Both the position numbers and the translations under genes were made by a program. Positions 7,445 through 14,200 of a stretch of DNA of 15,212 bases are shown here, piece by piece; the stretch's first letter is position 1; each line of letters starts with the position of its first letter. The stretch covers positions 1-15,212 of the forward strand of contig JAZUQZ010000002.1 of NCBI GenBank assembly GCA_045626925.1, read 5' to 3'. The notes under the pieces were generated by a model that was not told the DNA's origin, did not search any database, and saw only the letters and a list, made by a program, of their open reading frames with translations. This DNA is from Aphodoplasma sp045626925. Lineage in GTDB: Bacteria > Bacillota > Clostridia > UBA1381 > UMGS1253.

Positions 7445-7509
7445 TTTGCTCTCTCCTTACATTATATATTTTTCATTTATTACTTTTTATAATACTTTAT
7501 AAAACCCTA

Positions 7510-7536
7510 ATTATAGCTTACCACTATATTTGACAA
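7510..7536 (-). promoter_or_regulatory. Promoter for the minus-strand catabolic operon
   Basis: TTGTCA (7536-7531) and a perfect TATAAT (7515-7510) are separated by 15 bp, shorter than optimal, which fits a promoter needing an activator. Transcription would start near 7503, about 60 bases before the deaminase-like gene. Its -35 box is only 7 bp from the -35 of the divergent regulator promoter. Confidence 0.6.
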
Positions 7537-7543
7537 TTTTCTA

Positions 7544-7573
7544 TTGACATTTAAGCAAAAAATATGATAAAAT
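7544..7573 (+). promoter_or_regulatory. Promoter for the AraC-family regulator
   Basis: A perfect TTGACA (7544-7549), 18-bp spacer and TAAAAT (7568-7573) preceded by an extended -10 TG (7565-7566). A second TTGACA at 7530-7535 makes a 14-bp-spaced direct repeat that could belong to a regulator site. The ribosome binding site AGGGATGA lies at 7593-7600. Confidence 0.65.
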
Positions 7574-7604
7574 CGTCACATAAAATATTTTTAGGGATGA
7601 TTTT

Positions 7605-8432
7605 ATGCATAATAAATTGCAAATAGAAAATATTAACTCTTTTTCCATTCATATAAAAAAGGAAAATGATATCGCAGACGCTGTTGCAAACAGAATTGTG
7701 CCACATATTCACGATACATGCGAAATATATGTTAATCTTACGGGAAATGTTTCGTTTATGGTAGAAAAGAACATATATCCTATTCAACATGGAGATATTA
7801 TCATAACAAGACCTTATGAATATCACCATTGTATCTTAAACGATAACAGCGACCATTTTCATTATTGGCTTTTGTTTTCGTCTAATGAAAATCCAACATT
7901 GTTTAATGCTTTTTATAATAGAGCGCGTGGAGTGAATAATCTTATCAGGTTGCCCGAAAAACTGAAAAACAGGTTTTTAGAATTGTGCGAACAGACCCTT
8001 CTTATGCCTAAAACTAAAAAGATTGAAATTATGGCAAACTTTTTTGAGATGCTTTCATACATAGAAGCCGGAACAGTAGAAAACAATATTCCAAACATAA
8101 ACAACACTCTTCCCGAAGATATAAATGAAATATTAACATATATCAATAAAAATTACTCAACCATAAAAACTATAAATGATGTGGCTGACAAATTTCATAT
8201 AAGTATAGCAACTTTGGAACGTCGTTTTAAAACATATCTTTACATTTCGCCAAAAAAATATCTTACTAATAAAAAACTTTCTTATGCGTGCAGATTATTG
8301 CGTCAGAATTATTCTGCAACAAATGCTTGTTTTGAAAGCGGCTTTACTGATTTTTCACATTTTATAGCTGTTTTTAAAAAGTTTTTCGGCACGACGCCTC
8401 TTAAATACAAAAAAGAACATTTTTCAAAATAA
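7605..8432 (+). CDS. AraC/XylS-family transcriptional regulator with N-terminal cupin
   Basis: A 275-residue one-component regulator. Residues about 30-75 form an AraC-type sugar-sensing cupin: PHIHDTCEIYV (33-43), then a GD turn at 63-64 and RPYEYHH (69-75). The C-terminal 100 residues form the double helix-turn-helix: the first around 188-210 (INDVADKFHISIATLERRF) and the second around 236-258 (SATNACFESGFTDFSHF), ending with the typical FFGTTPLKYKK. Both DNA-binding units are intact and the length is usual. It is divergent from the amino-sugar cluster with back-to-back promoters, the classic layout for a local activator that binds a breakdown intermediate and switches on the neighbouring operon. 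The plus-strand terminator at 8450-8487 follows 17 bases after the stop. The effector is unknown. Confidence 0.92.
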   Translation: MHNKLQIENINSFSIHIKKENDIADAVANRIVPHIHDTCEIYVNLTGNVSFMVEKNIYPIQHGDIIITRPYEYHHCILNDNSDHFHYWLLFSSNENPTLFNAFYNRARGVNNLIRLPEKLKNRFLELCEQTLLMPKTKKIEIMANFFEMLSYIEAGTVENNIPNINNTLPEDINEILTYINKNYSTIKTINDVADKFHISIATLERRFKTYLYISPKKYLTNKKLSYACRLLRQNYSATNACFESGFTDFSHFIAVFKKFFGTTPLKYKKEHFSK

Positions 8433-8449
8433 TGTATAGTTTAATTTTA

Positions 8450-8487
8450 AAAAAGCCTTGCAAAACCTAAGTCTTGCAAGGCTTTTT
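8450..8487. terminator. Bidirectional intrinsic terminator between convergent genes
   Basis: AAAAAGCCTTGCAA (8450-8463) pairs perfectly with 8474-8487, with a run of A's before and T's after the GC core, so it can end transcription from both sides. It serves the AraC-type gene (+) and the DUF4450-like gene (-). Confidence 0.9.
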
Positions 8488-8557
8488 ATTTTTTGTACCG
8501 GATTTGCAGCTTCTTATATTATCTGGTGTGGTAACACCAACCCCCCATTTTACGCCA

Positions 8558-8591
8558 TTTATTTATCAAGTGGTTTCATTATAATATCAAA
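8558..8591 (-). repeat. Copy B of a short repeat containing the micro-ORF MKPLDK-stop
   Basis: The minus strand at 8579-8559 reads MKPLDK followed by TAA. The plus-strand string from TTTATTTATC through TTCATT to ATCAAAT is shared with 12238-12274, apart from a 3-base gap and a few substitutions. Within the seven codons all three differences are synonymous third-position changes. The in-frame stretch upstream (FDIIMKPLDK here, FEIPTMKPLDK in the other copy) is also alike. A GGCGTAAA motif, like the integrase arm repeats, directly follows (8557-8550, minus). This may be an old attachment-site remnant or a conserved tiny coding sequence. No ribosome binding site or clear promoter is seen for this copy. 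Confidence 0.5.
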
Positions 8592-8618
8592 TATAAGGAG
8601 CTTATAAAATTATATCTT

Positions 8619-11600
8619 TTATCTGTTAATACTGATACCAACAACACCAAGGACAACTTCATTTGCAACAGCTTCAATCTTAATATTTAAAAGCTCCTTT
8701 GAAGGATCCACTCTCGTCTTAACAACAGTTGCATGGTTTAAGTTGTTAAGATAGAATATTTCCGCCTTCGATGTGAGCGCCGAAGTCAGCCAATCATCAA
8801 TATTCAAAGGATATATGAGCTTTGTGTGCGTAGATGTGCCATCGGCATAATTAACTGTAATTCTGGCATTTTCAACCCAGGACTGCATACAGTTTGTGCT
8901 TGCGACAAACATTACTGCTACCTCCTCACCTTTGCCGGATACAGGAATGGTGATTTCTGTCGGGAAATTATCCCAAATGGAAACGCAAGCCAAGTTTTTA
9001 TCATCCTTTGGAGTTGCAAATGGTATTCCTGAAGGTGAATAAACAATACCACCCGAATTTCTCAGATAATCGTCGTTTATGTTGATTGTAAGACATCCGC
9101 CTTGATTCCAGCTCTTACAATAGCGTCCGTTTTGGAAAACGCTCATAAAGTATCCCAAGGGCTTGGGGCTTATATATTTCTCGTCGTGTACCTCAGTCAT
9201 ATTACAGTTGAAATACTCGGAAATATCAATCGGAACAAAGTTGCTCTTTGACACAGGCTCCTCGATAACAGTCTTGGCCTCAATTTTATAATCTGCTGCA
9301 AGCCAAGCGTTATACTCACCATTTTGAACGCGGATAAATAGCGTATGCTCACCGCCTATATCCTTCGCTTTTGCGTATACCTTGTTGCCAATTATGCTGA
9401 TATCAGATAGTGATTCTGAAATATCATAAGCCTCAACAGGTGTTCCACCACAAATCTCAAATACAACTTCATTACCAACAAGAATAGTTGATGGCGCAGA
9501 TATTTTCGGGCGTTCAGTATTCGTATGCATAACGCGAAGCTGGAATCTGCCAACCTTGTCAATATCAAGGATAAGGAAGCTGTTATTTGGTGCGGGAACA
9601 ACCTCATACGAAACAGGCTCGCCATCAAGCAAGACTGCCTCAACACCGCTTGAGCGCATAGGAATTCTTATACGCTTTCTTTCTTCTCTGTCGCAGGCTA
9701 TGTCAAACACCTCACAGCCTCCGCGTCTTGAGTAGTGTAAAGATATGTCACGAAGAGTAAGACTTGCATCTTCCCATTCTTCCGGGAAGCCCGGAGCAAT
9801 ATTTATAACATTGTCAAGGCTGTTGATTCTTATACCAAACAAGCCCTCAATTACCGCGCGTAGATATGTGCTTGACACATCTGTGAAGTCCTGGTCACCA
9901 AAGTCCGAGGTGCACAAATTAGACTGAATATGAGGGGCCTGGGCCGGATTTCTACCTGCAAAGTAGCAGTCTTTAATACCGTCAAGAAGCTTTTTACCTT
10001 CCTTGAACAAACCTGTTTTAAAGTATACAAGTGCCAAATGCGCATTTTCCGCAGGGAAGATACCGCAATTAGAATACTGCTTGGGACGCCAATCCGAAGA
10101 GTAGCTAAGTCTACCAGCAGAGCCGGGTGTAACAACACTCTTAATATGATTTTCGGTATATCTTAGCGTCATATATGCCTTAAACTCATCAACAACATCA
10201 CAATCCGTAATAAGACAAGGTGTAGATAGCTCGATTGCTGGGTGAATAAGCAAATTTCCTATGGTATCAATAGACTCTGCGACAACACCTTCGTGCGCAA
10301 GCCATAATTTTTCATTTATTGCTCGCTTGATTTTTTCAGCTCTATTCTTAAATAAGGTGTCATCTCTGCCAAGCTTTCTTGCAAGCTTCGCCATAATGGC
10401 ATTAGCGCGATAGTTATATGCGCTTGCCTGCGCACAGCCTCCTCCGCAGTAGCAATGTCCGTCTGAAATCCAGGTGTTTAGCATATTCTCGTACAAGCCA
10501 TCGCCGTCTGCGTCAAACATTCTTGTCTCCCAATCAAGCATAGATATAATATCATCAAAATACTTGTCTACAATGGCAATATCGCCCGACCACTCGACAT
10601 AGTATAAAAGCATATCAAGCGCACACTCTTGCATATTATACGGTCCGTACATATCCTCGCCTAAAAAATCGGACAGTCTGCCTACGGGGTTGTGCACAAG
10701 ACCGAACTTTGTCGGATATTGCTTCGATACATCGTCTTTCGGTACTGGTGTTGGGTTACAAAGGACATATTCATCGGCAATATCTCCTCGTGTTATTGAT
10801 GGCATATGCGCCTGTATTGTTTTTGATACTCTGTCCCACCAATGAAGCGCTGTTGGGGCATACCAATTTCGCCAGCCTAAGAAGGGGGCGTGGTATGCGT
10901 ATGCACCGTGATGGAATGAGTCCTTGTGCCACGAAGCATCTAAAGCCATAACAGTGGGCGCAATTGTCAAATCAAGCACCCTCTCGGGTGTTTTAACGCC
11001 GATGCATGCATGCTTTGCGTATATTTGCTGCTTTATGTAACCTATGGGATTTTCCATAGCGAGCCACTTGTCGAGTGTCGCATCATCTGTATTACGAATT
11101 GCAATGATGTAGCCATCAAACACCTTGCCCGGCTCAATTACTGCACAAATTCTAACGACTCTGTCATTTTCGTCAACACAATCCTCAGCCAAGAAAGTGC
11201 TTGGGAATGGCTCTGACATATACTTAGCCGAACCCAAAGAAAAATCTGCATTAAAACTTGTCGCCACTCGCATTGTAGTACCATCGGTATGAGTAACACA
11301 TGCCCTGTTATTACCAAGATCAACAGTGTTTCCAATGCAATCGTCCGGAGTAAAGTGGCGTTTGCTCTCATCTCTATACTCAAATCTTGCCTTGCCTTCT
11401 GTGATACCTCCAAAGCCTGCGACCAAATGCACTCTCTGGTTAGATTCTATTGTGTAGTGCACAAGATAGCCATCCTCGGGCAAAAGAGGATAAGTCTCAA
11501 TATTTACCTTAACATCCGGAAACCAGGATGAAATTTGCGAAAGCTCGTATTCCATCCATCCGTTTTTATATTCAGCTCTTATATCCTCGGAGTTGTGGAA

Positions 11601-11891
11601 CCAACGAGATGTAATATCAATGTCGTATGTATAATAAAATTTTTGTCTTCCACCGGGAGTAATTGCAAGACCGCTACTCAGCACTCCGCATTTTGCATAA
11701 GGTGTTGTAGTGTTCTTCGTCCAATCCGTAACGGCGCCCATAATAAGAGGGGCATCGCCCGCAAAGGTAAAAAAGCGCTCCGGCTTATCATCGTTAAGAT
11801 GCGAGCCGTATAGAACTCGATTGAAAATATCCGAGCTTGCGCTGATAAAGTATCCGTTTTCGGTCGGGGTATAACGAGTAGGTTTTTTCAT
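8619..11891 (-). CDS. DUF4450-like six-hairpin-glycosidase-type protein
   Basis: A 1090-residue protein. The N-terminal region (about 10-290) is a beta-rich domain with FNRVLYGS (23-30) and FAGDAP (43-48), which match my memory of the DUF4450 signature. Residues about 295-690 look like an (alpha/alpha)6 barrel as in GH63/GH78-type enzymes: HHGAYAYHAPFLGWRNWY (327-344) and DGDGLYENMLNTWISDG (462-478) followed by ASAYNY (489-494), with acidic residues suited to glycoside hydrolysis. The last 400 or so residues form beta-type domains. There is no signal peptide, so it is probably cytoplasmic. The ATG at 11891 has AGAGGT nine bases upstream. It has its own promoter and is convergent with the AraC-type gene. 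It may act on a glycan fragment feeding the amino-sugar cluster; the substrate is unknown. Confidence 0.75.
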   Translation of the reverse strand: MKKPTRYTPTENGYFISASSDIFNRVLYGSHLNDDKPERFFTFAGDAPLIMGAVTDWTKNTTTPYAKCGVLSSGLAITPGGRQKFYYTYDIDITSRWFHNSEDIRAEYKNGWMEYELSQISSWFPDVKVNIETYPLLPEDGYLVHYTIESNQRVHLVAGFGGITEGKARFEYRDESKRHFTPDDCIGNTVDLGNNRACVTHTDGTTMRVATSFNADFSLGSAKYMSEPFPSTFLAEDCVDENDRVVRICAVIEPGKVFDGYIIAIRNTDDATLDKWLAMENPIGYIKQQIYAKHACIGVKTPERVLDLTIAPTVMALDASWHKDSFHHGAYAYHAPFLGWRNWYAPTALHWWDRVSKTIQAHMPSITRGDIADEYVLCNPTPVPKDDVSKQYPTKFGLVHNPVGRLSDFLGEDMYGPYNMQECALDMLLYYVEWSGDIAIVDKYFDDIISMLDWETRMFDADGDGLYENMLNTWISDGHCYCGGGCAQASAYNYRANAIMAKLARKLGRDDTLFKNRAEKIKRAINEKLWLAHEGVVAESIDTIGNLLIHPAIELSTPCLITDCDVVDEFKAYMTLRYTENHIKSVVTPGSAGRLSYSSDWRPKQYSNCGIFPAENAHLALVYFKTGLFKEGKKLLDGIKDCYFAGRNPAQAPHIQSNLCTSDFGDQDFTDVSSTYLRAVIEGLFGIRINSLDNVINIAPGFPEEWEDASLTLRDISLHYSRRGGCEVFDIACDREERKRIRIPMRSSGVEAVLLDGEPVSYEVVPAPNNSFLILDIDKVGRFQLRVMHTNTERPKISAPSTILVGNEVVFEICGGTPVEAYDISESLSDISIIGNKVYAKAKDIGGEHTLFIRVQNGEYNAWLAADYKIEAKTVIEEPVSKSNFVPIDISEYFNCNMTEVHDEKYISPKPLGYFMSVFQNGRYCKSWNQGGCLTININDDYLRNSGGIVYSPSGIPFATPKDDKNLACVSIWDNFPTEITIPVSGKGEEVAVMFVASTNCMQSWVENARITVNYADGTSTHTKLIYPLNIDDWLTSALTSKAEIFYLNNLNHATVVKTRVDPSKELLNIKIEAVANEVVLGVVGISINR

Positions 11892-11938
11892 AGTAATTTA
11901 CCTCTTTTATAATAGAATAAATGCTTGAACTTAGGGGT

Positions 11939-11967
11939 ATTATAACCCATTAACACAGTAAAGTCAA
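11939..11967 (-). promoter_or_regulatory. Promoter of the DUF4450-like gene
   Basis: TTGACT (11967-11962), 17-bp spacer, TATAAT (11944-11939). The -10 is flanked by GGGT and ACCC, forming a small inverted repeat that could be an operator. Transcription would begin near 11932, about 40 bases before the ATG. Confidence 0.8.
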
Positions 11968-12006
11968 GCGTTTTCTTAAGTGTATTTTAACCATAATCAC
12001 TACAAA

Positions 12007-12047
12007 AATTTTTATATATAAATAAGTGAAATTTGTATATAAAAATT
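12007..12047. repeat. AT-rich 12-bp inverted repeat upstream of the DUF4450-like gene
   Basis: AATTTTTATATA (12007-12018) is the exact reverse complement of 12036-12047, with a 17-base loop. It lies upstream of the promoter at 11967 in a 230-bp gene-free stretch. It may be a UP-like or regulator-binding region, or chance in AT-rich DNA. Confidence 0.35.
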
Positions 12048-12119
12048 ACGCAAATTTTGCAAAATAAAAAACAGCACATCTGTCGTTATTGACAGTTATC
12101 CTAATCATTCAGATAAAAC

Positions 12120-12152
12120 ATACCCCGAAGTGAAAAAATCACTTCGGGGTAT
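12120..12152. terminator. Terminator hairpin at the element/chromosome side
   Basis: TACCCCGAAGTGA (12121-12133) pairs perfectly with 12139-12151, extendable by one A-T pair, with a 5-base loop. The plus-strand tail is AATTTTTTG and the minus-strand tail TGTTTTATC, so it can stop RNA in both directions. On the minus strand it closes the short unit started by the promoter at 12322-12294. Confidence 0.8.
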
Positions 12153-12177
12153 AATTTTTTGTGAGATATTAAGTTTT

Positions 12178-12199
12178 GGGCGTAAATTGGGCGTAAATT
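12178..12199 (+). repeat. Tandem 11-bp repeat GGGCGTAAATT, probable integrase arm-type sites
   Basis: GGGCGTAAATT occurs twice head to tail (12178-12188 and 12189-12199), one helical turn apart. The GGCGTAA core recurs at 12387, 12399 and 12408. Tandem short repeats next to a Tn916-type integrase gene are typical of the sites bound by the integrase N-terminal arm-binding domain. Role inferred from position and form. Confidence 0.55.
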
Positions 12200-12238
12200 T
12201 TACCACTTAACACCCTCAAACCCGCATAAACACTGGGT

Positions 12239-12286
12239 TTATTTATCCAGCGGCTTCATTGTTGGGATTTCAAATTTTGTAATCAC
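12239..12286 (-). CDS. Possible micro-ORF, about 15 codons ending MKPLDK
   Basis: From GTG at 12286-12284 the minus strand encodes a peptide of 15 residues, (V/M)ITKFEIPTMKPLDK, then TAA. The inner ATG at 12259 gives MKPLDK alone. The GTG lies about where transcription from the perfect promoter at 12322-12294 should begin, so it could be translated leaderless; no Shine-Dalgarno is seen. The last seven codons are repeated at 8559-8579 with three silent differences and no amino-acid change, which hints at coding, although such a short match is weak proof. It may instead be the end of a gene targeted by the integrase. An AAACCC/GGGTTT hairpin (12218-12240) overlaps the stop codon. Confidence 0.3.
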   Translation of the reverse strand: MITKFEIPTMKPLDK

Positions 12287-12293
12287 ATAACTT

Positions 12294-12322
12294 ATTATAA
12301 GTCTTCATAACCCTTTTGTCAA
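12294..12322 (-). promoter_or_regulatory. Perfect consensus promoter firing leftward out of the integrase region
   Basis: The minus strand reads TTGACA (12322-12317), a 17-bp spacer and TATAAT (12299-12294). Predicted start is about 12287. No ordinary gene follows: the RNA would cross the micro-ORF and arm repeats and stop at the hairpin 12151-12121, giving about 170 nt. Confidence 0.8.
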
Positions 12323-12385
12323 GCCACTCTTTTCTTCCTGTTAGTTACGCAAGTCTTTATAACTCTCCGTAAAGTATGTTCCATT

Positions 12386-12414
12386 TGGCGTAAGTTATGG
12401 CGTAAATGGCGTAA
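12386..12414 (+). repeat. Cluster of three TGGCGTAA repeats, second set of probable arm-type sites
   Basis: TGGCGTAA is found at 12386-12393, 12398-12405 and 12407-12414, in the same orientation as the pair at 12178-12199. They lie directly after the integrase stop codon, the usual place for arm-type integrase binding sites. Confidence 0.55.
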
Positions 12415-12423
12415 GGTTTCATT

Positions 12424-13662
12424 TTATGTCCATGCAAATCTTGTCTCTAATGCATTAACTTCCTCACGCTTTTTCGCTTCGGTTACATGGGTATAAATCT
12501 CTAATGTTGTCTTGATTTCTTTGTGTCCCATGACATTTTGTATCACCGATAGATTTATATCCGCTTCGCATAATCTTGTGGCGAATGTGTGCCGAAGGTT
12601 ATGGCAACTGAAGTTGGGGATCAAAACAGGGTTTTCTTCTTTTAACAATGCTTCGTCATTGTAGTCACGGACAATTCTGCGAATTGCTTTGTTGACAGTT
12701 CCGTAATGTTGCACGCTTCCAAAGCGGTTGACAAATATGAAATCTGTGTAGCAATCAATGGTTACCTGACAATTAACACCGGTTTCTTCCTGATTTGCTT
12801 TTTCAAGGAGGAATGCTTCCTTTACAAAGTCCATCATCGGAATTTTGCGGTATCCCTTTTTCGTTTTAGGTGTGTTGATTGCGAACTTGCATTTCTTTCC
12901 TTTGCCTGTGCTGTAGTAAACGAGAGTGTGATTGATGTCAATAATGCCTTCTTCCAGGTCAATGTCGCACCATCTAAGTCCCGATACTTCACCAATTCGC
13001 ATTCCGCTGCCGAACATTACAGCAAATAGCGGATACCAATGATTATACTGAGGCTTTCTTTTCAAAAAGTCCAGAAATAATCTTTGTTCATCTGCCGTTA
13101 ATGCTTTTCGCTCTTTGATTTCGAAATCATGAGCTTGTTTCAGTTCTTTAAGCATCTTGTCTGTGGGATTTGAACGGATGCAATTATCGTCTACCGCTAA
13201 ATCAAATACCTGATGCAATACATTGTGAATTGTATCGATGGTGGATATCGATAACATTCTTTCATCTGCAAGGGTGTTATAAAACCTTTTCACATCCGAT
13301 TTCTTTACATCCGCAATCCTATTCTTGCCGAAACTGTCTCTGACATAGTTGTTATACATATATAGATAGTTTTTAAATGTGTTATCTTTCAGCCCTCGTT
13401 TTAAGTCGCACCAGGTATCAAACACATTGTTAACTGTCAGCTTTTTTGTTTCGGTTTTGATTCCATCGTGTTCGTCAATCACAATTTCTTTTTCAAGCTC
13501 TCTGAGTTCTTCCAGAGTGGGTGCATATACAGCATGCCTTACTCCGTCAGGGCCAACCCATCTGTAATCGTAAGTTCCGTTCTTTCTCTGCGATTCGCCC
13601 TTGCGAAGCACTCTTCGGTTACTGTCAAACCGTTTATTCTTTTTACCTTTCTCTATATTCAT
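12424..13662 (-). CDS. int: Tyrosine recombinase, Tn916-type integrase
   Basis: A 412-residue site-specific recombinase that would insert and, with Xis, excise the element. The N-terminal arm-binding domain (RRVLRKGESQRKNG at 16-29, then YAPTLEELRELE at 46-57) is of the Tn916 integrase type. A SAM-like core-binding domain spans about 75-180, and the catalytic domain 185-412 keeps every active residue: R222 (GSGMRIGE), the beta-hairpin lysine near 266-268 (TPKTKKG), H354 and R357 (HNLRH), H380 (MGH) and the nucleophile Y390 (EIYTH). Tn916 Int is about 405 residues, so this copy is full length and looks functional. I chose the ATG at 13662 because AGGAAGGAG lies six bases before it; an earlier in-frame start at 13689 would place that site inside the gene. 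It has its own promoter at 13745-13717. Confidence 0.93.
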   Translation of the reverse strand: MNIEKGKKNKRFDSNRRVLRKGESQRKNGTYDYRWVGPDGVRHAVYAPTLEELRELEKEIVIDEHDGIKTETKKLTVNNVFDTWCDLKRGLKDNTFKNYLYMYNNYVRDSFGKNRIADVKKSDVKRFYNTLADERMLSISTIDTIHNVLHQVFDLAVDDNCIRSNPTDKMLKELKQAHDFEIKERKALTADEQRLFLDFLKRKPQYNHWYPLFAVMFGSGMRIGEVSGLRWCDIDLEEGIIDINHTLVYYSTGKGKKCKFAINTPKTKKGYRKIPMMDFVKEAFLLEKANQEETGVNCQVTIDCYTDFIFVNRFGSVQHYGTVNKAIRRIVRDYNDEALLKEENPVLIPNFSCHNLRHTFATRLCEADINLSVIQNVMGHKEIKTTLEIYTHVTEAKKREEVNALETRFAWT

Positions 13663-13680
13663 AATTAACTCCTTCCTAAT

Positions 13681-13763
13681 GGCTTGCACCGGAAGGAACC
13701 TTAACTATCGATATTCATTATACTATATTTTAGCTGTGTAGTCCAGGAATTTCAGTACAAGCC
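13681..13763 (-). other. Inverted repeat flanking the int promoter
   Basis: GGCTTGCAC (13681-13689) can pair with GTACAAGCC (13755-13763) with one wobble. The arms straddle the int promoter, so the stem would form only in RNA coming from xis, just upstream of the int ribosome binding site. Possible control of read-through translation; inference only. Confidence 0.3.
13717..13745 (-). promoter_or_regulatory. Promoter of int
   Basis: TGGACT (13745-13740), 17-bp spacer and perfect TATAAT (13722-13717) in the xis-int gap. Transcription would begin near 13710, about 50 bases before the integrase ATG. Confidence 0.6.
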
Positions 13764-13786
13764 ATTGTAAAATTTAATATAATTTT

Positions 13787-13981
13787 TCATATCGAGTATT
13801 GCTCCTCTATGTATTTAAGGAATTTATTTTTCTTGATAAGTCGTTTGGATCCAATCCATAATACAAAATCGCAATCCTCGTTATCGGTTAGGTCACGTAA
13901 TTTCTGCTGTCCAATGCTAAAATACGCTGCAGCTTCCTCTAAGGTTAAGTTTGCCTTTTCCCAAAAAGGAATCTCTTTCAT
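13787..13981 (-). CDS. xis: Excisionase-like protein (Tn916 Xis type)
   Basis: A 64-residue winged-helix directionality factor. MKEIPFWEKANLTLEEAAAY (1-20) and FSIGQQKLRDL (21-31) match the start of Tn916-type Xis (IPIWEKYTLTIEEA..YF.IG..KLR), and a basic stretch (KRLIKKNKF, 46-54) forms the wing. Tn916 Xis has 67 residues. It bends DNA and steers integrase toward excision. The ATG at 13981 has AAAGGTGGG about eight bases upstream. The frame remains open to a TTG at 14011, but that start has no binding site and the added residues do not resemble Xis. It lies 125 bp before int and directly follows an 11-codon leader ORF, so its translation is probably coupled. Confidence 0.85.
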   Translation of the reverse strand: MKEIPFWEKANLTLEEAAAYFSIGQQKLRDLTDNEDCDFVLWIGSKRLIKKNKFLKYIEEQYSI

Positions 13982-13982
13982 A

Positions 13983-14018
13983 TTACGCACCCACCTTTCC
14001 GATTCTTGCAAATCTCAT
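13983..14018 (-). CDS. Possible 11-residue leader peptide before xis
   Basis: ATG at 14018 follows AAAGGAGAAC (the AGGAGA at 14030-14025 is six bases upstream), the best ribosome binding site of this region. It encodes MRFARIGKVGA and stops with TAA at 13985-13983, one base before the xis ATG at 13981. Ribosomes ending here could restart on xis, so this may set xis expression. No homologue is known to me. It could also be the start of a longer gene broken by frameshift, since xis itself is in another frame. Confidence 0.4.
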   Translation of the reverse strand: MRFARIGKVGA

Positions 14019-14058
14019 GTGAGTTCTCCTTTCGATTTACTGAGTCATATATTTAATA

Positions 14059-14080
14059 CTCAAATCACCGAAAATTTGAG
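14059..14080 (-). other. 7-bp hairpin in the xis leader with a second binding-site-like motif
   Basis: CTCAAAT (14059-14065) pairs with ATTTGAG (14074-14080). On the minus strand it follows AAAGGAGAAACTC, a near copy of the AAAGGAGAACTC that precedes the 11-codon leader ORF, but no start codon of use follows here. Possible RNA control element. Confidence 0.3.
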
Positions 14081-14142
14081 TTTCTCCTTTCTTTTAGATT
14101 TTTGACCGCCGTTCGTTAAAGATAATCGGTGAATGTGTAAGT

Positions 14143-14171
14143 ATTATCAAGTTAAGTTTGTTTTACATCAA
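14143..14171 (-). promoter_or_regulatory. Candidate xis promoter
   Basis: TTGATG (14171-14166), 17-bp spacer, GATAAT (14148-14143). Four and five matches to consensus. It would start RNA near 14136, about 155 bases before the xis ATG, leaving a long leader with two hairpin and binding-site motifs. Confidence 0.45.
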
Positions 14172-14200
14172 AACGGAAGCAGCACCTTCCCACAGGAGTT

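Noticed and set aside
7551..7829. Minus-strand frame overlapping the AraC-type gene and the divergent promoters
   Set aside because: It runs through the intergenic promoters and has no ribosome binding site; the AraC-type reading is clearly the real gene.
13663..13689. Longer N-terminus for the integrase from 13689
   Set aside because: It would put the AGGAAGGAG binding site inside the gene; the ATG at 13662 is six bases after that site.
13690..13786. Riboswitch or T-box in the xis-int gap
   Set aside because: A paired stem flanks the promoter, but no T-box GGUGG(A/C)AC motif, specifier loop or terminator/antiterminator pair is visible, and the int promoter starts inside the gap.
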